Positions 1 through 8,552 of a stretch of DNA of 64,000 bases are shown here, in pieces. Source of the DNA: Flavilitoribacter nigricans DSM 23189 = NBRC 102662. GTDB taxonomy: Bacteria > Bacteroidota > Bacteroidia > Chitinophagales > Saprospiraceae. Below the pieces are notes generated by a model that saw only the letters and a program-made list of their open reading frames with translations, had not been told where the DNA came from and ran no database searches. Numbering within the stretch: position 1 is the stretch's first letter; each line of letters begins with the position of its first letter. The translations under genes and the position numbers were made by a program. The stretch covers positions 1-64,000 of the forward strand of contig NZ_PDUD01000023.1 of the NCBI RefSeq assembly GCF_002646595.1. Reading direction: 5' to 3'.

Positions 1-614
1 TTACTGCAATTATCAGAGATGCCATAGACGATCTCTAAGTCATAGGCCTTCACCTTGTGCTTAATCTTTTGGGCCAGTTGGGCTGAACTCCACGAGGGCT
101 GGACTCCCAGATCCAATACTTTTACATCCTCCATCGTCAAGGGCTCGATCGGGCTATAAACTTCTATTGGCACCACATAGAGTAAAGCCAGACGCTCCCG
201 ACCGATCTCTATACTTTCATCACTGATCAATACGTATTTACCTTTTGCCAAGGGTTGGTTTAAACAATATAGTCCAAACTTCAAGCACCAGTTTCTAACA
301 CTCATATGGCTGAGCTTAGGAAGGGATAAGCCGTATAGCTCCCCTAACTTCACTACGCTTTGGCTGACCCCTCTCAAGCTAACATTAAAATTAATGTGCA
401 TCAAAATAGATATCCATATCAATTCTAATGGATAACTATAGTTCCTCACTGGCCTGACTGATTGCGCTTTTTTCAATTCATAATAGGCCGATCGCCATTT
501 TGTAGCCTTAAGCTTTTGACGCTTTAGCTCTTGCTTGGCCCTGTTTAATTGTTTACCTCGCAATACCGCTTTTTCTTTCCAAACTTTATTACTAGCTTTA
601 GATGGTGTTCTCAT
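1..614 (-). CDS. DDE transposase-like protein, 3' end cut by window edge
   Basis: The reverse strand is open from an ATG at 614 to the window edge (204 codons and two bases). The N-terminus is very basic and looks coiled-coil or DNA-binding. Further on there are two Asp-centred motifs, ISDESIEIG and YGISDN, placed as the first two acidic residues of a DDE-type transposase would be; the third would lie beyond the edge. The DNA is clearly richer in A/T than everything to its right, which fits a recently acquired insertion sequence. No other start codon lies in frame between the upstream stop and 614. I could not place it in a named IS family, and neither terminal repeat was found, because one end is outside the window and 615-784 shows no obvious inverted repeat. 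It could also be a transposase-derived orphan. Confidence 0.6.
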   Translation of the reverse strand, partial: MRTPSKASNKVWKEKAVLRGKQLNRAKQELKRQKLKATKWRSAYYELKKAQSVRPVRNYSYPLELIWISILMHINFNVSLRGVSQSVVKLGELYGLSLPKLSHMSVRNWCLKFGLYCLNQPLAKGKYVLISDESIEIGRERLALLYVVPIEVYSPIEPLTMEDVKVLDLGVQPSWSSAQLAQKIKHKVKAYDLEIVYGISDNCS

Positions 615-784
615 AATGGTGACTTGTGATTTGGCGATTTCAAGATCACTAATTTTGAGAACATTTTTTTTAAAACCAACCGCAACTTTTACCCCTCAGA
701 TTGTACACCCTACCTCTCTGAGGTCATACACCGCCTTTTGTAAAATCCGGGGTGATTCATGTTTAAAAATTCACTACCGGCCGC

Positions 785-3775
785 TCAACCCAGATAAGTG
801 GAGGGGCGTCGCCCGAAGCGATTGTGGAACAGGTCCGAAAAATATTCCTGGCTACTGAAGCCGACCGCCCTGGAAACCGCTTTCACACTTTTCACCTGGC
901 CCGATTCCAACAATTGGCGGGCGTGGTGGAGGCGGATCTCCTTGATGTATTCCGAGGGCGTCAGACCGGTGGTTTTTTTGATGTGGCGCTGAAAATTCCG
1001 CTCACTCATGTTGGCGTAATTGCTAAGGAAACTGACGCTAAACTGGCTGTCCGCAATGTGCTTGACGGCGTATGCTTCCAGATCTTTCAACCATTTCAGT
1101 TGCTCTCCATCCAGTGACGACCGGTTCTGACCGATCCCCTTGGGGCTGGGATTATCGTGCCGGGCATCTCCGGCCGTCGGATACTGCTGGGCTTTCTCCC
1201 GGTTGCGGGTGATCAGGTTTTTGATCCGAATGAGTAATTCCTGATTGTCAAACGGCTTTACCAGATAATCGTCAACCCCTACGGCGAGTGCCTTCAACCG
1301 CTCGGATCGTTCCCGGTGGGCGGTCAGCATGATCACCGGAATGCTGTGGTACTGTTCATTCTCTTTCAGTACCTGCAGCAGTTCGAACCCATCCATCACC
1401 GGCATCATGAGGTCCGAAATGATCAGGGCCTGACCGGGGATGAGCAGGGGAGAATCTATCGCCGAGATCAGATCGATGGCTTCCTGTCCGTTGGAAGCGG
1501 TATAGACCTGAAAATAACGACCCAGCAGTTTGGCCAGATAATTACGTAGTTCCGCATGGTCTTCCACGATCAGGATGTGGTTGGAATGCTTGTCGAGGCT
1601 TTCCATCTCACTGAAAATATCCTGGGTGATCATTTTGCTTTTATCGGTCTCTTCGCTGCCGTTTTGCTGGTGCGGCAGATCGGATGTTTCCGCCAGTGGA
1701 AGGGTGAGGCAGAAGGTACTGCCCGTGCCGCGTGCACTTTCCACGGTAAGTTTGCCGTCCATCAGATGGGCCAGTTCCCAACTTAGAGACAGGCCGATCC
1801 CGGTACTGTTGTTGCGGTGTACGTCCTTATGGCTGGACTGGTGAAAGCGATTGAAAATATTGGGCAGGTCATCCGGATAAATACCGGGACCCTGGTCCTT
1901 TACCGAGAGGATGGCCACGCCGTTCTGAGCCTGGAGATTGACTGTGATGGAGGTAGCCGTACTGGAGAATTTGATCGCATTACTGAGCAAATTACTGAGG
2001 ATCTTCTGGAATGCACCCTGATCGGTCCAGGCCATTACCGGCGAGTTTTCGGGGCCTTGCCAGATCAGGTCAATTTCATTGGACTGTGCGAGCGGTCGGA
2101 AGCTTTCCAGGAGTTGAAGTATTAGTACTTCCAGATCGTACGGGCGCAGGTTCAAGCGGGATTTTCCGGATTCGATCTTACTGAAATCCAGGAGTTCGTT
2201 CACGAGTTGTTCCAGGCGACTGGTATTGCTGAGCGCAGTATTCAGAAAAAAATCACCACCCTGGCTGATGCTGAATTGTTTTTGCAGGTATTCCAAAGGA
2301 GCTTTGATCAGGGCCAGGGGCGTTTTTAACTCGTGCGATATATTGGTGAAAAACTGAGATTTCATATCGTCCAGTTCTTCCAGTTGCTGTTTTTGCTGGA
2401 TGATAATGGCATTGCGGGTGCGCAGCTCATTCCGGTTTTTGCGGGCCTTGAGGAAGCTGTAGAGCAACAGACCAAGTAATACGATCAGGATCAGGGTGCC
2501 CGCCAGCAGTTGCCGGTAATAATCGTTCTGTTTGATCAATTCCTGCTGCTTTTCAAGGATCTCCTGTTGCTTTTCTTCCAATCCATACTGGGCTTCCATA
2601 CCCATCAGGAGGCGGTTCCGATCGTCGATGCCTCCCTGTTTTTCCAGTTGGAATAAGGTTTCGTGGGCGGCCAGCGCCTCGGCGGGATTATTGAGGCCTT
2701 TTTGGGTAGCGTGCAGCAATGTATAGATATCCTTCAGGTCCATGATCGATCCCACAATGGGGGCGAGATCGAGGGCAGACATCAGTTGCGACAAGGCCGC
2801 CGCAAATTGCCCCTGCCGGTGTAAGACATCCCCGAGGAAGTAGTGGGTTTGCATCATCCGGGTGGTGTCCGTGTTTTGGGTGAACTGATCCAGAGCGACC
2901 TGAAAGGTATCGAGGGCTGCCGCATAATTCCCCCTTTTGGTGAGCAGCTGCCCCCGGAGGTACCAGTTCTGGGCGCGAAAGTCATCGTAGATGCTATCCG
3001 GCGTGATGTACATGGACGCCGTATCGAGATAGGCTTCCTCCCGCGGGAAGATGGTATCAATGGCCAGATTGATGGAGGTGATAAAGTAAAGATTGAGCAG
3101 GGTGGCATTGGTATCTTTCCGGGCGGCATTTTCCCGGAAAGAGTATTTGTGGTATTCCAGAGCGTCCCGGTAATAAGATATTTCGTTAGGCGGTTCCAGA
3201 TAATAATCGCGGCGGATATTGCCTTTGCAGTTCAGACAATGGGCGAGTGGGAACCAGGCCTCCAGCTTTCGGGCGAGCAGTATGCAGCTGTCGGTAGCCG
3301 GAATGGCTGATTCCAGATCCTGCAGGAACAGCGATAAAGCGGCAATTCTTTCCAGGATAAGCAGTCGCAGGGGGGCAGCCTGAGCGGGCAATTGCCTTCT
3401 GGCTTTCCGGTAGTGGGCCAGCGCTAATTCAAACTTTTGCAGATTGACATTCAGGAACTCTCCGATCAGGAAACTGGTAGCAGCGGGTACGAGCGGATCG
3501 TGGGAAGAAAGGCCGTAGAGAGCTTCTTCCAGGTATTGTACCGTCAGGGAATTCATGCGTTTGGCATTGTCCCTGGCCAAATCCAGCAGGACCGGGAATT
3601 GCTGGCTTGGATCGGTCTGGTTGATAATAAGCTGCAAGCGAATATCCAGAGAGTCAGCGGTGTTTTCCTGATCACTGGATTGTCCCCTTAAAAAGCTACT
3701 ACTGGGAATTAGTATGCAAATTATTATCCCCCAAATAAGATGGTTGCGCTTTTGGTAGAATTGGCTTATTTGCAC
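785..3775 (-). CDS. Hybrid two-component system protein (sensor kinase, receiver and AraC output in one chain)
   Basis: One-component-style sensor and regulator of the HTCS class, which in Bacteroidota typically controls polysaccharide use. Counting from the upstream ATG at 3835: a signal-peptide-like hydrophobic stretch at 33-45, a TPR-like helical sensor region about 60-430, a membrane helix about 443-462, a coiled coil, a HisKA domain with the phospho-acceptor in ISHELKTP (His501), a HATPase with DQGPGI, a receiver with SDLMMPVMDG (Asp808) and YLVKP (Lys860), and a C-terminal AraC-type DNA-binding domain about 910-1016. The helical sensor differs from the beta-propeller sensor usual in HTCS. 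Start choice: ATGs exist at 3835 and 3808, but a TANNTTTG element at 3798-3805 would place transcription start downstream of them. The GTG at 3775 leaves a normal-length n-region before the hydrophobic stretch. The family is certain; the start is an inference. The target is unknown; the lyases from 14561 on are candidates. Confidence 0.9.
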   Translation of the reverse strand: MQISQFYQKRNHLIWGIIICILIPSSSFLRGQSSDQENTADSLDIRLQLIINQTDPSQQFPVLLDLARDNAKRMNSLTVQYLEEALYGLSSHDPLVPAATSFLIGEFLNVNLQKFELALAHYRKARRQLPAQAAPLRLLILERIAALSLFLQDLESAIPATDSCILLARKLEAWFPLAHCLNCKGNIRRDYYLEPPNEISYYRDALEYHKYSFRENAARKDTNATLLNLYFITSINLAIDTIFPREEAYLDTASMYITPDSIYDDFRAQNWYLRGQLLTKRGNYAAALDTFQVALDQFTQNTDTTRMMQTHYFLGDVLHRQGQFAAALSQLMSALDLAPIVGSIMDLKDIYTLLHATQKGLNNPAEALAAHETLFQLEKQGGIDDRNRLLMGMEAQYGLEEKQQEILEKQQELIKQNDYYRQLLAGTLILIVLLGLLLYSFLKARKNRNELRTRNAIIIQQKQQLEELDDMKSQFFTNISHELKTPLALIKAPLEYLQKQFSISQGGDFFLNTALSNTSRLEQLVNELLDFSKIESGKSRLNLRPYDLEVLILQLLESFRPLAQSNEIDLIWQGPENSPVMAWTDQGAFQKILSNLLSNAIKFSSTATSITVNLQAQNGVAILSVKDQGPGIYPDDLPNIFNRFHQSSHKDVHRNNSTGIGLSLSWELAHLMDGKLTVESARGTGSTFCLTLPLAETSDLPHQQNGSEETDKSKMITQDIFSEMESLDKHSNHILIVEDHAELRNYLAKLLGRYFQVYTASNGQEAIDLISAIDSPLLIPGQALIISDLMMPVMDGFELLQVLKENEQYHSIPVIMLTAHRERSERLKALAVGVDDYLVKPFDNQELLIRIKNLITRNREKAQQYPTAGDARHDNPSPKGIGQNRSSLDGEQLKWLKDLEAYAVKHIADSQFSVSFLSNYANMSERNFQRHIKKTTGLTPSEYIKEIRLHHARQLLESGQVKSVKAVSRAVGFSSQEYFSDLFHNRFGRRPSTYLG

Positions 3776-3797
3776 GGGATTTCTGGGTTTAACCAAA

Positions 3798-3805
3798 CAA
3801 AGGTA
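3798..3805 (-). promoter_or_regulatory. Bacteroidota -7 element for the hybrid regulator
   Basis: The reverse strand reads TACCTTTG, an exact match to the Bacteroidota sigma-A -7 consensus TANNTTTG. Transcription would begin about 7 nt downstream, near 3791, leaving a 15-20 nt leader before the GTG at 3775. No good TTTG -33 box is seen. Confidence 0.4.
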
Positions 3806-3859
3806 CATTTCTGGGGCTATTAAAACGAAAGTCACTCTTACTAATCAGCCCCTTTTTAC

Positions 3860-3867
3860 TATTTTTG
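3860..3867 (+). promoter_or_regulatory. -7 element for the dihydroorotase-like gene
   Basis: TATTTTTG matches TANNTTTG and ends 19 nt before the ATG at 3887. It lies between two divergent genes. No convincing -33 TTTG box is seen, so the call rests on the -7 match and its position. Confidence 0.35.
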
Positions 3868-3886
3868 GCCAAATTTTTGGACTTTT

Positions 3887-5164
3887 ATGAAGTTGCTAAT
3901 TCGCAATGCCACCATTACCGATCCCAACTCTTCCCACCAGGGAGAACAACTGGATCTACTGATCGACCAGGGCGTGATCACCCGGGTCGGCACCGGAATT
4001 TCCGTTTCCGACGCTGATGATTCCTGGGACCTGAAAGGGGCTTTGCTTTCTCCGGGCTGGCTGGATATCGGAGCCCAAACCGGAGACCCGGGACTAGAGC
4101 ACCGGGAAGACCTGGAACACGCCGCCGAAGCCGCCATGGCGGGTGGTTATACCGGGGTGGCCAGTTTCCCGAATACGCAACCCTGTGTGCATTCCAAATC
4201 GGAAGTGCACTACATTCTCCAGCGCACCCGCGATTTTTTGGTGGATTTTTATCCGATCGGAGCGGTCTCCCAGGACTGTGCCGGTAAGGAGATCACCGAG
4301 ATGCTCGATATGCAGGCTGCCGGTGCGGTGGCTTTTTCGGACGGCAAATTGCCCGTGGCCCACGCCGGCCTGCTCATGCGCGCCCTTTTGTACGCCAAGG
4401 CATTCGGAGGCGTTATCCTCAATCATCCCCACGAGACGAGTATCATTCCCGGCGGACAGATGCACGAAGGGGTCGTGAGTACCCAATTGGGCATGAAAGG
4501 CATACCCGCCCTGGCCGAATCCCTGATGGTACAGCGCGATATCGATATTCTGGCTTACAGCGAATCCCGCCTGCACCTGCACAACATCTCAACCACCCGG
4601 GCGGTATCCCTGATCCGGCAGGCCAAGAAGGAAGGGCTGCAAATAAGCTGTTCGGTGCCCGCCCTCAACCTGTTTTTTACCGAAGAGGATCTCAAGGGTT
4701 TTGACTCTATGCTGAAGGTGCTGCCGCCCCTGCGCACGGAAGAAGACCGGGATGCACTTATCGCCGGATTGCAGGACGGAACGATCGATCTGATCACCAG
4801 CAACCACGTACCGCTGGAGGTGGAAGCCAAGCAACTTGAGTTCTCCTACGCCAAGTTCGGGGCGGTGGGCCTCGGAACGGCCTACGCGGCCGCCCGTACG
4901 GCACTGGCCGGCAGGCTGGATGCGACCCAGCTCGTGGAGAAGTTCAGTATTGCTCCACGAAAATTGCTGGGATTGCCGGTACCCGTGATCGCGGAAGGCG
5001 AAACGGCCAACCTGACGGCTTTCGATCCGGAAATGAACTGGACGCTGGAGAAAAAAGATATTCGGTCCAGGTCCAAGAACTCTCCTTTTATTGGCCGGGA
5101 ACTGACCGGCCGGGCTCTGGCGGTTGTCAGAGGCGATCAATCAAGGATTTTGGTGGATTGGTAG
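3887..5164 (+). CDS. pyrC: Dihydroorotase-like protein lacking metal-ligand and catalytic residues
   Basis: Full-length (425 residues) amidohydrolase-fold protein of the class I dihydroorotase family, which closes carbamoyl-aspartate to dihydroorotate in pyrimidine synthesis. The hallmark zinc motif PG-x-x-D-x-H-x-H is not kept: after PGWLDI the sequence runs GAQTGDPG, so both histidines (positions 62 and 64) and the usual arginine (66) are replaced. The TDHAPH motif near the end reads SNHVPL, with Asn306 in place of the catalytic Asp and Leu310 for the last His. His180 and His182 (NHPHE) remain. Known pseudo-dihydroorotases (PyrC') serve as non-catalytic partners of aspartate transcarbamoylase, and many Bacteroidota carry this form; that role is an inference here. 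No pyrB or second pyrC is in the window. The gene order pyrC, DUF4199, GT2 is one I recall from other Bacteroidota. Confidence 0.85.
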   Translation: MKLLIRNATITDPNSSHQGEQLDLLIDQGVITRVGTGISVSDADDSWDLKGALLSPGWLDIGAQTGDPGLEHREDLEHAAEAAMAGGYTGVASFPNTQPCVHSKSEVHYILQRTRDFLVDFYPIGAVSQDCAGKEITEMLDMQAAGAVAFSDGKLPVAHAGLLMRALLYAKAFGGVILNHPHETSIIPGGQMHEGVVSTQLGMKGIPALAESLMVQRDIDILAYSESRLHLHNISTTRAVSLIRQAKKEGLQISCSVPALNLFFTEEDLKGFDSMLKVLPPLRTEEDRDALIAGLQDGTIDLITSNHVPLEVEAKQLEFSYAKFGAVGLGTAYAAARTALAGRLDATQLVEKFSIAPRKLLGLPVPVIAEGETANLTAFDPEMNWTLEKKDIRSRSKNSPFIGRELTGRALAVVRGDQSRILVDW

Positions 5165-5243
5165 AATTAATTGGCGAGGCGCTAAATAATTGCGAAATTG
5201 ATGGGGAAATCTATCTTTCACACACACATCAAATTCCTAAATT

Positions 5244-5816
5244 ATGAACACTTTGGATAATCCGAATATGATTGATCCGAGCACCGTTCCTTATGCGAAA
5301 AAAGCTTTCACTCAGGGGCTCATTGCCTCTTTGATCCTGATCGCACTGAATTTGTTACTATCTATTACCGGACTGGTTAAACCCGGGGACACGGGGGCTA
5401 TGACCTGGATCAGTAACATTCTGATCTGGGGATTGATCGCTTATTTCATCTATGCCGCCCAGACCAGCCACCGCGATGAGGATCTGGGAGGATACATCAG
5501 CTACGGCCGCGCCTTCAGCGTTGGAGGGATCGTCGTACTGGCCATTACCCTCATCACCATCGTTTGGAGTTACATCTATTTCTCCTTTATCGATCCGGAT
5601 ATTTTCAATACCATCCGGGAGACGTCCATGGAGCAAATGATCAACCAGCAGGGGATGTCCGAGGAAGAAGCAGAAAATGCCATGGAAATGATGAGCTTTA
5701 TGTGGAATCCGGGTATGATGTCTATCTTTGCGGGCATTGGAACCGTAGTAGCCGGTCTGATCATTGACCTCATCGTTTCGGCGGTGGTTAAAAGAGACAA
5801 TCCGGCCTTTGCCTAA
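5244..5816 (+). CDS. DUF4199 family membrane protein
   Basis: 190-residue integral membrane protein with about four hydrophobic helices, near residues 20-45, 52-70, 88-116 and 152-180. The soluble stretch between helices three and four carries a Met/Glu-rich segment (residues about 125-150). Size and helix pattern fit DUF4199, a Bacteroidota family of unknown function, usually placed after pyrC and before a GT2 gene as here. A second member follows at 5913. No catalytic motif is visible. Confidence 0.75.
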   Translation: MNTLDNPNMIDPSTVPYAKKAFTQGLIASLILIALNLLLSITGLVKPGDTGAMTWISNILIWGLIAYFIYAAQTSHRDEDLGGYISYGRAFSVGGIVVLAITLITIVWSYIYFSFIDPDIFNTIRETSMEQMINQQGMSEEEAENAMEMMSFMWNPGMMSIFAGIGTVVAGLIIDLIVSAVVKRDNPAFA

Positions 5817-5912
5817 CGTGAACGATGGGTGGTAAGTGATGACTGATGGAGCGCTCCGGCGGAGCAATGACCATCGCTTATCACGCATCATTTATCATTC
5901 ATCATTTATGAC
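5817..5912. repeat. Short-word intergenic repeat between the DUF4199 genes
   Basis: The spacer holds a GTAAGTGATGACTGATGG-like run, a small GCTCC-GGC-GGAGC hairpin, and then complementary words (GCTTATCACGCATC, ATTTATCATTCATCATTTATG). The left half is G/T/A-rich and the right half reads as its rough reverse complement, as in the spacers at 30149 and 34985. It would fold as an imperfect hairpin in the transcript. Confidence 0.5.
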
Positions 5913-6359
5913 ATGAAGCACAGACAAGGAATAATTAATGGAATCATAGCAGGAGTACTCACCGTAGGGTATTTCCTGCTGTTTTATTTTATAGACCGGG
6001 CTTACCTGCTCAACCCCTGGATCTGGTGGGGCTCGCTGGTGATCTACCTGGTATTTATGTTCAGAGCCGTCCAGCAGGTGGACACTACTGCTTTCCGACG
6101 CAGCCTGCAGTCGGCTTTTTTGGTTTTTGTGATCGCAAATGCCATCTTTTACCTTTTTTATTACCTCCTTTTTAGTGTTTTCGATCCCGGACTGGTAGAT
6201 TTGCAGCGCGAATTGCTGGCGGAAAATCCGCTGTGGCAGGGCGACAATACGGAGCTGGACCTTTCCGTTACAATTGGTCGGGTTTTCTTAAGCTACGCCT
6301 ATAGCCTGATCGGTGGCTTTATTCTGAGTTTGCTGGTCGGTGCGGTAGCGCGGAAATAA
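5913..6359 (+). CDS. Second DUF4199-like membrane protein
   Basis: 148 residues with four predicted helices: about 8-27, 36-52, 70-95 and 120-145. The layout mirrors the preceding gene, including a longer soluble segment between helices three and four, so the pair probably arose by duplication and then diverged. It is co-directional with the genes on both sides and probably co-transcribed. Function unknown; assignment to DUF4199 rests on size, topology and context rather than a clear motif. Confidence 0.65.
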   Translation: MKHRQGIINGIIAGVLTVGYFLLFYFIDRAYLLNPWIWWGSLVIYLVFMFRAVQQVDTTAFRRSLQSAFLVFVIANAIFYLFYYLLFSVFDPGLVDLQRELLAENPLWQGDNTELDLSVTIGRVFLSYAYSLIGGFILSLLVGAVARK

Positions 6360-6411
6360 GCGGTTGCCGTTTCATCGCCATTCAAATGAATCTATTCTGA
6401 TATTAAAATTT

Positions 6412-7365
6412 ATGGATCTCTCTATTGTTATTCCCTTATATAATGAGGAAGAATCCCTGCCGGAACTGGAGGCCTGGATTCGACGGGTTGTGGAGCGCGA
6501 GCAATACCAATATGAGATCATCATGGTGGATGACGGGAGTAGTGACACTTCCTGGTCTGTGATCGAAGAACTGGCCCGGAACAACCCGAATGTCGTTGGC
6601 ATTAAATTCCGGCGCAATTACGGTAAATCAGCCGCCCTGAACACGGGATTTGCGGCCGCCAAAGGAAAGGTGGTCATAACGATGGACGCGGATATGCAGG
6701 ACAGCCCGGATGAGATACCGGCCCTGCAAAAAATGATCAGTGAAGAAGGTTACGATCTGATCTCCGGCTGGAAAAAGGAGCGGCACGATCCGATCTCCAA
6801 AACCATTCCTTCCAAATTTTTCAACCGCATCACCCGCTGGATCAGCGGTATCGAGCTGCACGATTTCAACTGCGGTCTGAAGGCCTACCGGCACGAAGTG
6901 ATCAAGGGGATCGAAGTTTACGGAGAGATGCACCGCTACATTCCCTTATTGGCCAAATGGTCCGGTTTTCAGAAAATCGGTGAAAAAGTGGTGGAACACC
7001 GCGCCCGCAAATACGGCACCACCAAATTCGGACTGGAACGCTTCGTGAACGGTTTCCTGGATCTGCTCTCGATCACTTTTGTCGGGCGTTTCGGCAAACG
7101 TCCCATGCACCTGTTCGGTACCCTGGGAACGGCTATATTTATTCTGGGACTTTGTTCCTCCCTCTACATCGGGGTCAATAAGCTGTACCGGCTCAACGCC
7201 AACCTGCCGACCATCCTGATCACCGACAACCCCTATTTCTTTATTGCTCTGACCTGTATGATCATCGGAACGTTTTTGTTCCTGACCGGCTTCCTGGCCG
7301 AACTGGTTTCCCGGAATGCACCGGATCGGAACCTGTACCTGATTGAAAAGAAAATTAATGGATAA
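6412..7365 (+). CDS. Glycosyltransferase family 2, DPM1/GtrB type
   Basis: 317-residue GT-A fold enzyme. It has the opening SIVIPLYNEEESL, the nucleotide-sugar site VDDGSSD, a DADMQDSPDE motif carrying the metal-binding Asp pair, and two C-terminal transmembrane helices (about 228-250 and 268-295). This is the architecture of polyprenyl-phosphate sugar transferases (dolichyl-phosphate mannose synthase, GtrB, ArnC), which load a sugar onto a lipid carrier at the inner membrane. A TTG at 6364 opens the frame, but the ATG at 6412 sits right at the conserved N-terminal strand and is preferred. It begins an envelope-glycan block running to gmhA. Donor sugar cannot be read from the sequence. Confidence 0.9.
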   Translation: MDLSIVIPLYNEEESLPELEAWIRRVVEREQYQYEIIMVDDGSSDTSWSVIEELARNNPNVVGIKFRRNYGKSAALNTGFAAAKGKVVITMDADMQDSPDEIPALQKMISEEGYDLISGWKKERHDPISKTIPSKFFNRITRWISGIELHDFNCGLKAYRHEVIKGIEVYGEMHRYIPLLAKWSGFQKIGEKVVEHRARKYGTTKFGLERFVNGFLDLLSITFVGRFGKRPMHLFGTLGTAIFILGLCSSLYIGVNKLYRLNANLPTILITDNPYFFIALTCMIIGTFLFLTGFLAELVSRNAPDRNLYLIEKKING

Positions 7366-7441
7366 GGACGCTGCATAGGGCGTCTCTGCCCGCGGCAATG
7401 CATACGACCGTTGCCCGGTAGCTCAAGACCAAATAGCACAG

Positions 7442-8482
7442 ATGAAAAAAACACATTTAGTAAGCGGGGGCTGCGGATTTGTCGGCCGGAATATGGTGAA
7501 ACGCCTCTACGCGACCACTGAGGATCGTATCGTTTTTGTGGATGACCTCTCCGTTGGGACCCACCCCAGCACCTGGCTGGATGCCGAAATGGGCGAAACT
7601 TCCGGCAACGCCACCTTTTTCGGTGAGTCGAACCGGCTGATCTTTATTCAGCAGGATTTCCGGGAAACGCTGCGGGACCTGGCCGATACTCCAAAATATT
7701 TCAAAGATCGCTTCGGTATCGAACTGGAGCGCTTCAGCGATGTCTTCCACTTTGCGGCCATTGTCGGCGGAAGGGCCAAGATCGACGGCGATCCGATGAT
7801 GGTGGCCCTGGATCTGGCTATCGACGCTGAATTCTTTTTCTGGATCTGTCGCCACCAACCCGAGCGGGTCCTGTACCCCAGCTCCAGCGCGGCTTACCCC
7901 GTTGATCTGCAAACGGAAAGCGACGCCATCGCTCTGAAGGAAAGCGACATCAATTTCAAACGCATGGGCCAGCCGGATATGACCTACGGATGGAGCAAGC
8001 TCACCGGGGAGTACCTGGCGCATATCGCGGCTACCTACTACAATGTTTCGGTAACCTGCATTCGTCCGTTTTCTGGCTACGGAGAGGACCAGGACCTGAC
8101 TTACCCGATCCCGGCTATCGCCGCCCGTGCGGCCCGTAAAGAGGATCCTTTCGAAGTCTGGGGTTCCGGTCATCAGGGGCGGGATTTCGTGCACATCGAC
8201 GATGTGCTGGACTGCATCCTATTGGCCATGGATCACATTCACGACGGCACGGCCATCAATATCGGCATGGGCCGGCTGACCAGTTTCCGGGAGATCATCG
8301 GTATTTTCACCGAATTTGCCGGCTACAACCCGGAGATCAAACAATTGCTCGATAAACCGGTAGGGGTGCATTCCCGCTATTGCAACATGGATTTTGTGAA
8401 GGAGAAACTGGGGTGGGAAGCGAAGATCTCCCTGCGGGAAGGCCTGCGCCGGGTGTACGATAAAGCCGTGGAAAACAACTGA
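7442..8482 (+). CDS. NAD-dependent nucleotide-sugar epimerase/dehydratase
   Basis: 346-residue extended short-chain dehydrogenase. The Rossmann glycine motif GGCGFVG is at residues 9-15 and the catalytic YxxxK occurs in YGWSK. The C-terminal half has the RDFVHIDDV motif typical of sugar-nucleotide epimerases and dehydratases. Flanked by two glycosyltransferases, with gmhA downstream, it probably makes or modifies an NDP-sugar for a surface glycan. A heptose or GDP-sugar substrate is possible from context but is not shown by the sequence. Confidence 0.85.
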   Translation: MKKTHLVSGGCGFVGRNMVKRLYATTEDRIVFVDDLSVGTHPSTWLDAEMGETSGNATFFGESNRLIFIQQDFRETLRDLADTPKYFKDRFGIELERFSDVFHFAAIVGGRAKIDGDPMMVALDLAIDAEFFFWICRHQPERVLYPSSSAAYPVDLQTESDAIALKESDINFKRMGQPDMTYGWSKLTGEYLAHIAATYYNVSVTCIRPFSGYGEDQDLTYPIPAIAARAARKEDPFEVWGSGHQGRDFVHIDDVLDCILLAMDHIHDGTAINIGMGRLTSFREIIGIFTEFAGYNPEIKQLLDKPVGVHSRYCNMDFVKEKLGWEAKISLREGLRRVYDKAVENN

Positions 8483-8552
8483 TGCCGGATCTCGTGACGG
8501 AGCGATCACGCCAATGCAATAACCGAAAATTACCACTTTACCTGATTACCGT

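Noticed and set aside
535-858. Forward frame of 107 codons at the left end
   Set aside because: It runs antisense through the transposase-like gene and the end of the hybrid regulator, has no family features, and its composition follows the opposite strand.
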